Of a stretch of 39,643 nt of DNA, positions 1-11,300 are shown piece after piece (the first letter of the stretch is position 1; the number at the start of each line of letters is the position of its first letter). The notes beneath the pieces are model-generated. The model was not told where the DNA came from. It did not search any database and saw only the letters and a program-made list of their open reading frames with translations. Origin of the DNA: Saccoglossus kowalevskii (Eukaryota > Hemichordata > Enteropneusta > Harrimaniidae); NCBI RefSeq assembly GCF_000003605.2, contig NW_003106600.1, positions 287,884 through 327,526 of the forward strand, in the 5' to 3' direction. The translations under genes were made by a program, and so were the position numbers.

Positions 1-384
1 CTCTCTCAGATTTGTTTATTTTGTGATGATATCTTCAATTCTCTAATTTTGGTGAATATTTTTGTAATTTTTGGTAAAAAGTGATATTTTCGACTTCTTG
101 TTAAAAACCAATAGGTTAATTGCTTTGATATTACATATATAGATACTACATGTAGACCTTTCTCAGATTTGTTCATTTTGTGATGATATCTTCAGTTCTC
201 TAATTTTGGTGAATATTTTTGTCATTTTTGGTAGAAAGTGATATTTTCGACTTCTTGTTAAAAACTGTAAGTCCGATTGCTTTGATACTATTCATATTGT
301 TCATTTTCTAATCATGTCTTCAGTTCTTTAATTGAAATGTGCATTGCTAACAGCGGAGCTATCTCAGCCGATAGGCTGCTTGTT
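1..384 (+). mobile_element. Right part of a 157-bp-core repeat element (pearl/HINE-like), cut by window start
   Basis: The motif TCTCAGATTTGTT recurs exactly 157 bp apart (positions 4 and 161), followed by the same TTGGTGAATATTTTTGT and GTGATATTTTCGACTTCTTG blocks. The right end (AGCGGAGCT at 352-360, then a CAGCC-GATA-GGCTG hairpin and CTTGTT) matches the right end of the element at 7364-8194 almost base for base. No coding capacity is visible. Confidence 0.8.
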
Positions 385-3300
385 AATACTGCTTAAATTA
401 TTATGTTTATGCAGTCAGGAATATATTAAAAGGAAAAATTAATAATTCATCCCTACATATTGTTGGGCTTTTCCGGACAGTAAAATGTTATTTCTGAATG
501 TGAAACTTCCTGTTTAATCTGTAAATTCCACCTCATGTAAAATTGTAATCATGAACTTTTTTATTTGAAATACTTTTCTTAAAATAAAACCTAAGTAAGT
601 TGATATATATTTAAATGTCAAATATGAAATTAGTGTGACTTTCCGGCCCGCAACATGACATTTATATTATATTATATTGTGTTATGATTTATTCTTTTGA
701 GATGAGGGCTACTAATGCTTTCTTTATGATGCAAATAGAAATGTCAAAAACACTCTGATCAATCATTCTTAGGATATTTTCTTATTATAAAAAGAAAAAT
801 TGCTTTTATTTGATCAACATTCATTTAAAATGAAAAGGACATCCATGTTATTTTTTGCGGTTTCCAAAAATAACAAAGAGCAGAAGGCATTTTCAAAGTA
901 ATATTACTGTTTTGAAATGGCGCATTGTGGGATACAATGATGTGTGTACTTATTATAGTTCTCTAAATTCAAAGTATCATCCATTCAAATAAACTTGCTC
1001 TAGCTGCTCCCTGGGGTCTTCATCTTGGGATGAATTAGACATTATTTCTTTTACAAAAAATGAAATATTAAATAAATCAATATTGTTGCAAAAGGACAAA
1101 AACATTTTTACTGTTTCGATTATAAATAGAAAGCTAGAACCTAAAGTAAATAAATAGATGTCCATACCTTGTATTAGATGTACTTTGTGCCCCTCTTAAA
1201 ATATCAAAAACGAAAACAAAAGTATAGTGATATAGGAGCAAGGTACAAAGTCAATTTATTGATGTCACGAAAATATTGTATCAATGGCTACTTAATTCGC
1301 TATACATATGTCAGATTGTTGACTGTTCTTTTTTTGTAACCTAGTTTTTATAAATCACCAAAGTTTGACATCAGTTTGACTGATTTGTGACTTGTAAAAT
1401 ACATTGTGAATGTTATACTAAAATAATTGTGTTTACATTTCATTATAGAATAACTGACATTGTTGCTGTTTCATTATTCATCAAAATGTCTATACACATA
1501 AATCTTTTGTGAGCTGACAGGCTTCTCTCTGGGAAAAAAAAATTCCGGCCAATACATTATTCCTTCAAAACATATCAATTGCTAGATGGATTGAAAATGC
1601 TAAAACGGTTATAACAATATTTTTCGAAGCGAAACTATTTTACAATTGATTTACTGGTTTAAAAATGTTCTTATATTTCTGCTGTATGTTATTCCTGTAT
1701 TGATTGGTGTACTGGCTTCTCATCATCTTCATTTACATACCGGCTACGGGTACTTCTAATAAATCTATCCATATATTATAAAACCCATTTAAGCTTGACA
1801 AATCTCTTATCTCACAATTTATAACTTTTCATCACTTTTTATTTGCACTAAAGTAATCCTTTAAACAATTTAATATTTCTCTTTTTTTTTTGGTAAAAAT
1901 TTCAGAGACTCCTACAAGGATGTAATTTTTTATAAAAATGTTTATTGATCTTTTGAACACACAAGGCAACTTGTGTCCCATTTCACAAAATAAAATTATT
2001 TAACGAAGATAAAGATATCACATAAAAATACCTGAAACTGCGCAAAATATTGCACCTAAATTTGGCGGGAAAATTATGACGTTTAACAACTTGAACAAGT
2101 GTATAATTTGTTTTCTTGTACTTAAGAAATGTAGCAATTTTGCACAGCTGTTAATCTTAGTGATAAAATAGATATGTAATTAATCAATTCAACATGAGAA
2201 GCCAGCTTTATTTTTTATAAATCCAAGACAAATCAATTCCAGTTGAGGGAGTTTTCTTCTTCTAATTCAACAGTTTTAATGACTTAAAACAAATAAACAA
2301 GCTATTTGATATTCAGATTGCTGTGTTTCACTTGAGATTTTTGTTTATTTTTTTGGGAATCAGTTTGGATGATATTTCTGCTCCTTTTTGGTAGGCAAGC
2401 TTTTTCCCCCAAGTTTGTTTAAGTTATAACAAGCGAAAATCCAAACGATATGTCACTTTCCTTATCCATCTGTACCAGGTTGAATTAAAAAAAAAAAATC
2501 AGTTACCCATAGATATGGTTTATGGTTAGTTTATGAATATTTAAAAAAAATGTGCGACCAATCACAGCAACTGTGATTTATGTGGTACTGATGAGACTTG
2601 TGAATTTCAGATACCCCCCCCCCCCTCTCACCCGCTTTATGGCAACACTGCAACTGTTTTGGGAACAGTCGTAATATTCAATTCATCTCAAATCCATTAA
2701 CACTTAAAGGATAAATTGACTACCTGAATTATCATTGGACTGCAAATTTTACTCTAATTTTAATAATTGGCACTCACAGTGGAGACCTATCTGATACTCA
2801 AATAGAAATCAATGACAGCGTCTATTGATTTATTCTCCTTTCCGTCTGAGGCACATATAATACACATGTAGACAGGAGCCATACAATCCTGGAATATACT
2901 GGAAAGTTCTGGAATTTTATTTTATTCTCACTCTATAAACCTTTTATAGCCAACATTAGAATATCGTCACATGCTATTACTTTAAAACTAAACTTGGATT
3001 TGGTGAACAAACATATGTTATTTTGATTACATTCCATCTGCAATTACTTTGTTAGATCTAAGAGAATTTAATTTTACTGTCTGGCAATGCTTAAAACTAT
3101 AGTTGCACTTCCATTCATTATTCATTCATTATTGCTACTGACCTGGGTGGCCCTAATGTGATGTTCAGCTTGTTAAGATCCCCCAACCCATTAATAATAA
3201 ACACTGCAAGAGGAAGGAAGCAAAATGTGAGTGTTTCCATATTTTGTGTCTAGTTCTTAATAAATTTATAGTGTTGTCCTCAGACTTAATGATGAAACAC

Positions 3301-4949
3301 TGCATTCCATTCAAATTTTTCCACTTCAAAGAGCACGTTTTGCTTTCTTTCAAAGTTTTATACAGTAATTCTGTCCATCCATTTCGCTGTCGAAGGGCCC
3401 TTAACTTTTGATTTGTGAAGCCCTTAACTTACTCTAAACTGTAAAATTTGTTGTTAATTGATAATTTAATGTTTATTATTACAAAAAAATTGTCTGTGAC
3501 TTTGTGAAATTAGTTTCTAAAACTTCAGCTCCTATATTATGCTAGATAAGTGACCTCAATTATGATAAGTATTCGTCTGTCAAAGATCCAGAATTGTATT
3601 TAAATAATTTTATTATATAATACGTGCAATATGGGGCTTCTAGTATGGCCAGTGTTTTATTACAAGTATGTACTTTTACGATGTACAATTGTCATTGGGT
3701 TAAGTGGTTCCAATTGTGACAGTGCATATGAATGAGTTCTAACTACCGGGGTAATATCAGTCTAGTTCCTGTATGATTCTGTCAGATCTTTTCGTAGCCC
3801 ATTATTGGCTGTCTGTTGGTGTACAGTGACAAACATATTAAAGATGCATGTTATGTCCTCTGGCATGATTTCCCATTTTCCCTTTTACAAAGTCGTGCAA
3901 ATGCATTTTATCTCTGTTTAACTTTACATTTGAAGTGCAGTTTAGTGGAAATTCTACCGCTTCGTGTGTGAATGTAAAATTTAATGATTATAGCTTAAGG
4001 GATAAAAGTGGTTTATTGTTACTTTGCTCTGTAAACAAATAAGAATCAGACATGGAAAAATGTATCTGTTTTGCTTTTTTTGGGAGGGGGGGGGGTCTAA
4101 TTTAATTATTAAACTTAAACAGAATTAAAATTGAAAGTTTTCGTTCAGTTTGATTCAAAATATGTCTAAAAATCCTAATTCAAATGCGAATAGATTTTGA
4201 TTTTAATAGTTGAATCGTTACCATTTCAGTGTGTGATGGTATTTGGTTGACATTTTGGTGGTTCACCAGTAATGAGACTGAAATATGGAATAAATTATGA
4301 AAAATTCTCATTTTCTCCGCCCAAGTCATCACGCATGTGAACCATGAATAATTGGTGGAATAAGTACAATTTTTCATTTAGTTTACAAGAATAGTGAATC
4401 ACCATGGTTACGAATGAACTCGTATTCATAAATGCTAATCTAAATGGATTTTCCTACAGCTGCTATCTGCTATATATGGAGGGTATTGATTAATATGTTT
4501 TGATCTTTTGTATGATTTGTGTAGAATGGATACTAATTTCAACTCAATACTTTTATATCAAAGCTGAAATAAAGACGCAAGCTCTGAGCAAATTAGCTTA
4601 TGATCTCTTAATTCTCCTTATAAAAATTACATCTAGTTCTGCTGTTTCTGAGAAAAATAGAATGTCATCTCATCAGTAATCCAGTAATGTGTGTGTGTGT
4701 GTGTTTTTAAAGGTGGGGGGGGGGGTCTTAACTTGTAGATTTTTACCATGGCTAGTTTCCACATCTACATTCTTTTAAGCCTCAGAATTTCACCTTCCTC
4801 TAAACCAAACTCGCATTATTTTTTTCACATATTTTTATCAAGACCTGTAGGTAAATAGAAATTATAACTAACAAATATATTATACAAAAACTTTGCACTA
4901 TTCCTTCACAGTAGTATTTATTATTATTTTATATTTGCAACCAAGGCAA
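385..4949. other. Non-coding sequence with no gene found
   Basis: AT-rich sequence with homopolymer runs (poly-C near 2615, poly-G near 4085 and 4715) and a short GT microsatellite at about 4689-4704. I looked for ankyrin repeats 1-2 or an alternative first exon and found none. It is probably an intron or upstream sequence of the ankyrin gene. Open frames here are short and unlike any protein I know. Confidence 0.6.
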
Positions 4950-5090
4950 TTACATCGCCTCTATTACAACCATGTTTCGCCATTCTTGTCGGCCTGCAGC
5001 AAGGGAGCAGATGTTACCAGTAACTCCAGCTGACTTCGCATCCCTCTCAACTGCCTCCTTCCATCTTGTTGGGTGCCTTCCTCTCTTCCA
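4950..5090 (-). pseudogene. C-terminal remnant of a non-LTR retrotransposon reverse-transcriptase ORF
   Basis: Read on the minus strand, this segment gives an open frame containing TRWKEAVERDAKSAG, then AAGRQEWRNMVV, ending at a stop at 4950-4952. The RWK...ERD...AG...R..WR pattern is typical of the extreme C-terminus of non-LTR retrotransposon ORF2 proteins. Only about 45 codons remain, which fits a 5'-truncated insertion. The GGGTGCCTTCCTCTCT motif recurs slightly altered near 5119, so a second scrap may adjoin it. The family is not resolvable by eye. Confidence 0.75.
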
Positions 5091-7363
5091 CCGGCAGTAG
5101 TACAGCAATATATTGTTGGGTGCCTTTCTCTCTAAAAGCTAGCTTGTTTTCAGTGTTGCCATGCAACATAAATGTTAATTTAAACTTAGGGACAAACTTA
5201 TTTACGGTTTATTTCTAAAATCCATAAATTACACTTCTTTTTGACTTTTCGGTATACTATGCCCCGTTTTCAAATTTATCAAATATTTCCCAGGGAGACT
5301 TTTTCCTCACTACATTATTAATTGCCTCATATAACAGCCCAAAAGGTCATAGGTCAAATCAATCAATCTTCAAGACTGTTATTTTCATCATTAAAAGTTG
5401 TAACTAAAAATTATCTTCTAATTTAATATGCCAAATTTATTGAACAAAAAAATGGCCAATAATGTTCCTAAATGTGTCTGCAGATCATTTGAAACACTGT
5501 CTTGATGTAGTCTCTCTGTTGCCGAGTGAACTCAACAACAAACCACAAAACGGTGTCCCCTGGTAACAGAGGTCATGACCCAGTTACCACATAAATGTGT
5601 TCTGGAAACTGTGTGGATAAATAAATAATGCCTGTCAATTTGTAGAATTTGTTTCACAGAGGAAGTTTTTGCTCGGTCTTTCAGATTTGTGATATTAAAT
5701 TTTTTTTTATTATTCTTGTTTTCAAAGGGAAGGTGAAGTCCATGATTTTAACACTTGAATATTTCAGAGATTTTATTTTTGGTTCAGTATCATTGTCTCC
5801 TTATGATGACTTTAGGGCAATTTAATTTAATAAATAATGGGCATTATACTACAACTTTTGTTGAATTCAAGTTTTAAGATATTGTTGATTTATTTAAAGA
5901 AAGCTTTGTAACTTAGGTGGTCATTAGCTGCTGGGATTAGAATTCAGTAGTGAGGTTGCCAAAATATTTTCAATAGCGGTAATTGGCCAAATTATTTTGA
6001 AAGGAAGTGAAAGAAAAATTACAGGGTATGATTTAAATATAATGACTTAGGTTTGCCTTTCCCACTGAGAGTATATTTGGTACTAAATGGTTTTGACAAT
6101 TAGAACAACAATTCAACAGTATTATTAAACAACAGTCATTTGGTTTTCTGGTTGTTCCAGCTGAGAAAGTAGTGGGAATGTAGTTCAGAAATGGACAGCA
6201 ATTTGCAGGGTGGAGAAACTCTTGATTCCATGATATGTGTGAAGCGATGGGGATATTATATTACATGGTAGATAGTGACACTGATAATTGTCTGTTATAA
6301 ATACGGGAAATTATTTGATTATTCAAAATGGCAGAATATTTATGTAAATAATTATTGACCTACATGTATGTGATAATTCAAAATGGAGGATTTGGCCAAA
6401 CTTTACACCCACTATTCTACGCCAACCTCAAGATGGTAGTGACAAGAAGCGTATTTTTGTCTTGAAACAAAGTATTTGACGTCTATTATCTATAAACGCT
6501 ATCATATGAATTACATTGAGAAACCAATTTTGCTTTCTTTGATTAATAGGCTCTACCGCTATAGGCGATACATTGTAAAGTAAAATTGACCAATCATGTG
6601 TATTTTAACTAAATTCTCTCTTCTTTTATTCACGGTTCACAGACATCAACACAAAATCAGTAATCCATGTCCTGAATTGGCTTTTTGTGTGTGTACACAC
6701 GTATGAATTTGTGAATTCCATAAACCTTTGTATGGCGTGGGGGTTATTTTTTGAAATGTGCTTGTTGCAAACGCTAAAAAATGATTAATCAATAAAAGCA
6801 TTACTATAAGCTAAGACAACTTTCTGTTCTTATTCTGGTCCTCTTCTTGTGTTGAATCATGCATGTGATTACAGTTGATTGGCCAGTGTTACAATGTGAG
6901 CCAGTAATGAATGATTTCAATTCAAATTTTGCTTTTTTGCCAGATTTAATCCTCATAGTAACAACAAATAACAGTGGTGTTTGCTTTAATTTGACATGTC
7001 CAGTGTTAGAATTCTACAGCATGCATTTCTTGCTTATGACTGTTAGTCGTTCATTGTTAATTTTGTTAAATATTATTGCACGTAATCCCAAACACCTTAT
7101 TGTTACCTGTAGCCCTGTCAATCCTTTCAATTTTCATAGTCAAAATCATAGGATTGTTATATCTGTCCTTGGTACTATCATTGTTGTCGTCTGTTACATA
7201 AACGTTTTTCTTTTTCTTGTGGTTACAGTTTTTATCCAACTTTGCTCAAACTTGAATGTTACATGTATGTTATACAGTTTGGGCTTATGGCCAATTGAAC
7301 TTTTTCGTCTGTTATATGTTTATTTTCCAAGATATTTTTTTCTTTCTAATAGTTACGATATTT
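5091..7363. other. Non-coding sequence, no gene supported
   Basis: AT-rich sequence. A 183-codon open frame at 6859-7410 is T-rich and hydrophobic by composition, ends inside the repeat element that starts near 7364, and has no recognisable domain, so I do not call it a gene. A direct repeat of AGGTCA with one base between sits at 5344-5356. Confidence 0.6.
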
Positions 7364-8194
7364 TTAGCTCCGCTGTCGACTTTGTCGAGCGGAGCTCATC
7401 ATATGAGTGAGTGTCCGTTGATGTCAGTCGTCCATCGTCGTCCGTGTCAATGTTTTACTTTTTCGACTTCTTCTTGAAAACTACAAGCCTGAATGCTTTG
7501 ATACTTGGTGTAGACCTCTCTTAGATTTGTTCATTTTGTAATGATATCTTTAATTCTCTAATTTTGGTGAATATTTTTGTCATTTTTGGTAAAAAGTGAT
7601 ATTTTCAACTTCTTGTTAAAAACCGCAAGTCCAATTGCTTTGATATTATATACATAGGTACTACAAGTGGATCTCTCTTAGATTTGTTCATTTCATGATG
7701 ATATCTTCAATTCTCTAATTTTGGTGAATATTTTTGTCATTTTTGATAAAAAGTGATATTTTCAACTTCTTGTTGAAAACCGCAAGTCCAATTGATTTGA
7801 TATTACATACATAGGTACTACATATGGACCTCTCTCAGATTTGTTCATTTTGTAATGATATCTTCAATTTTGGTAAATATTTTTGTCATTTTTGGTAAAA
7901 AGTGATATTTTCGACTTCTTGTTAAAAACCGCAAGTCTGATTGCTGTTATATTACATAAATAGGTATTACATGTGGACCTTGTTAATTTCGTGGTGATAT
8001 CTTCAATTAGTTAATTTTAATGATTATTTTTGTCATTTTTGGTGAAAAGTGATATTTTTGAATTCTTGTTGAAAACAGCAAGGTCCGTTGCTTTGATACT
8101 ATACATATTGTTCATTTTCTAATGATATCTTCAGTTCTTTAATTGAAATGTGCATTGCTAACAGCGGAGCTATCTCAGCCGATAGGCTGCTTGT
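7364..8194 (+). mobile_element. Pearl/HINE-like non-autonomous element with 157-bp tandem core
   Basis: The left end has a hairpin: AGCTCCGCT (7366-7374) pairs with AGCGGAGCT (7388-7396), with an inner CGAC/GTCG stem. The core repeats a unit anchored on AGATTTGTTCATTT at 157-bp spacing (about 7521, 7678, 7835), followed by two shorter, worn units near 7980 and 8109. The right end repeats AGCGGAGCT (8163-8171), an inverted copy of the left-end motif, then a CAGCC/GGCTG hairpin (8176-8189) and CTTGTT. This build matches Helentron-associated elements, including bivalve pearl elements; that assignment is inference. The element ends only 41 bp before the splice acceptor of exon 1. Confidence 0.7.
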
Positions 8195-8235
8195 TGTTTT
8201 GTGTAATAACATATGTATTTATTTTTGATTTCCAG

Positions 8236-8334
8236 AAGGGAAACACAGCACTCCATATTGCATCTTTGGCAGGACAGAAAGACATTGTAAAAGTACTAGT
8301 AGAACATGAAGCTAATGTTAACGTACAATCACAG
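8236..8334 (+). CDS. ANK: Ankyrin exon 1 of window: ankyrin repeat 3
   Basis: A 99-bp phase-0 exon between TTTCCAG and GTAAGA. It encodes one 33-residue repeat starting [16 protein letters not shown] and ending NVNVQSQ, which corresponds to repeat 3 of canonical 24-repeat ankyrins. Repeats 1 and 2 are therefore upstream of the window or unrecognised in the first 8 kb. A pearl-like element abuts its acceptor region. Confidence 0.95.
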
Positions 8335-11300
8335 GTAAGAATACTGTACAGCCTCTTGTCTTTTGCTGTTTTGTGTGGATGAAAATGAATTTACGAACAG
8401 AGTGCTGAACTGAGCATTTTTGGTATGTTACACAGAAGTGTTTACATTTGTTATTTGAATATTTGGTTACAGTCTATTTCAAGATGGTCTCCTTGTTGAG
8501 CACATTGCTTTAGGGAGATTCCTAAAACATGTTTACAACCTGCCCATTCCTTTTAAACAGTCATTACTTCTCCTGTGAATGGAGGTGATAAACAGCAACA
8601 TATTTACAGTTAATAAGCAAACAGAATTTATTCTAAGGGATAAACAAAGATTTGTTTGCGTCTATTTTTTTTATTATTCTGGAAAAAATTTTTGTTGAGA
8701 AAAATATTCTCACACAAATCTCAAACAAGTCAATTATTACAGTACCATAGTAAAAGCAGATAATTATATTTAAAACATAAATAACTCCATGCCTGTTGTC
8801 ACTCACAGTTGTCAAATTTGAAGCTATTTATAGCCCTAAATAGACTTGATTTCTTTGCAGTGTGTTGAACCAACCAGTGCCCATAGAGTGATCAACAACA
8901 TAAACTTTGTCTCCAAACTCACTATATAATTCATTTATTCAGTCTGTCTTTCATATCTCGTCTACTTATTAATCAGTGAAATAGTGTTTTAGAAAATCAC
9001 TATAATTCAATTCTGCATAATACAGTAGGCTCATTTGTACTCATCCACTTTGGTACGAGTTTAATATCCTGTTTGAAAATTGGTTTCATGTCAGGGGGCT
9101 CCACACCTCAACCTAGTTTAGTTGATTGTGTTCTTAGTTTCTACAGTGTATCTTACCTTGATTATCTGGTTTATATGTTCTGGACTAGATTTGAACAATA
9201 TGAATAACGCCTACCCGGTATTTGGATTAGGATCAGGTCATTTTGGAGCACTGGACCAATGCTGAACCAGTGCTGGGCTCGTACTGGACCAATGCTGAAC
9301 CAGTGCTGGGCTAGTACTGGACCAATGCTGAACCAGTGCTGGGCTAGTACTGGACCAATGCTGAACCAGTGCTGGGCTAGTGCTGGCCTAGTACTGGACC
9401 AATGCTGGGCTAGTGCTGGACCAGTACTGAACCAATCCTGGACCAATCCTGGACCAATGCTGAACCAGTGCTGGGCTAGTGCTGGGCTAGTGCTGGGCTA
9501 GTGCTGGGCTAGTGCTGGGCTAGTGCTGGGCTAGTGCGGGCCCAGTGCGGGCCCAGTGCTGGCCCAGTGCTGGCCCAGTGCTGGCCCAGTGCTGGCCCAG
9601 TGCTGGACTAGTGCGGGCCCAGTGCGGGGCCAATGCTGGCCCAGTGCGGGGCCAATGTGGGGACAATATTGGACATTGTCGGAAACTATTATGGACCATT
9701 ACTAAAAAATATGGCTGATCTCTATTTTAGATCAGTAACTTTGACTACAGCCATACTTAAACCTGTCAAAAACTATTGTGAACCATTTCTGCAATATTAT
9801 ATTGAATTTCCATTCCCGAGTAATAGCTAGGACAAAAAATTTACCAGGGTCAAAACAACTGAACCAATACTAGACACTGGAGTACAACTGTTAGGGCATG
9901 TACAGTTTAGTTATTTGCTGGGTTTTATTCTCACTTATTTTGCTGAAAACTAATGTGCTAAATTAAAGTCTAGTGATGAGAAAGAATTAACAACAGAATA
10001 TATTATTTCCTTCACAAATTTAAAATCTAGTACATATCCATGCAACATCAAATTAAATCCAGTGATGCCATAGTTGACTCCTACCGTATTTGCTTTATTA
10101 GTAGTGCATACACTTTAAGATGCTCTTGTAATAGAGTAAATATGGTATACAAAAAACAATCAACAAAAATTGAAACTGCCGTAAGTGGCGTTCATGTTAC
10201 TGGCACATGCGGAGAGTTGGGACTGAATTGGCATGTTCCGTAACAAGTACGTGAGCAGTCGTCACATGCCGAAAAAAACTTGATCTCTGCAAACATGAAG
10301 TATTAAAATTGTTGGCTTGTGCCGAGATCCTGTAATATAAACGTTGCTGTAAAGAACTGTTTATTGGTGATCTCTAGAAGTATGGAACAACCACCACCCC
10401 CTCCCTCTGGCACATAAGATCAACAGTACCACACATTGTAACCTGGCAACCTGAGTAACGGAAACTGTCTACTATTACCACATGTCAATAGTGATAACAG
10501 AAATATACTTCTTATCTGTAGAAAACATGTATATTTATTTGTGTATCCCTGTCTGCAGTTATATAACTTTAGTCAAAGAGTAATTTTATATGATGAAATC
10601 CTTCAGCTCACTGGTAGTAGTCTTTGAGATAATAAACAAATCTTGTTTTTAAATTAACCACTGTAATAGTTTTAGTGTTTGTTATCAGAAAACTTTACAG
10701 GAAATGGGTTTGTTTTACTAATGTGCTCAGCTAGCTGCATGACTGGAGATACTTTGAGAGGAATGAAATTCAGAGCTAAATGATGTAAATAAATGATGTT
10801 GCTCTTGAATACAGTTGTTTTGCATAACTTGACTATGCAAAAAAAACATCAGTCCCTAAAATTCCAGTTTATTCTGTAATTGATATTTTTTTCTTGACCG
10901 CGAAGTTGTACAGGGCAGTATGAGAAAAAACAGATTAATTTGACTGGAATTTAGTTTCACATTAATTTCTATTATTGATGAAAATTCTTTTTTTTTTTCT
11001 TTTCAGACTGGTTTTACACCACTCTACATGGCAGCACAAGAAAACCATGAATCCGTGGTTCGATTTTTGCTAGTGAATGGAGCAAATCAAAGCCTTGCCA
11101 CCGAGGTGAGATTATACTTTGGGATACTTTGCTTCGCACTGACATCCTCTCACTTGAGTATATTTGTCTAGATTTTAAACAAATTTTAACTCCTGTGTAA
11201 CTGTCAAATTGAACATTTTTCGATTCCATAATTTTCTATGCCAAAATCCTTTGCAATAATTTGGACATTTTTATGTTTTCTATAATTTTTTATGTATTTT

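Noticed and set aside
977..1165. Minus-strand frame ending in an acidic peptide (SSQDEDPREQLEQVYLNG)
   Set aside because: The peptide looks protein-like, but there is no splice site pair, homologue or neighbouring exon to support a gene.
6859..7410. 183-codon plus-strand open frame
   Set aside because: Its hydrophobic content follows from T-rich DNA, it shows no domain, and it runs into the left end of the repeat element.
9171..9501. Overlapping repetitive open frames on both strands
   Set aside because: They exist because the minisatellite unit is 33 bp with no stop. Nothing marks them as genes.
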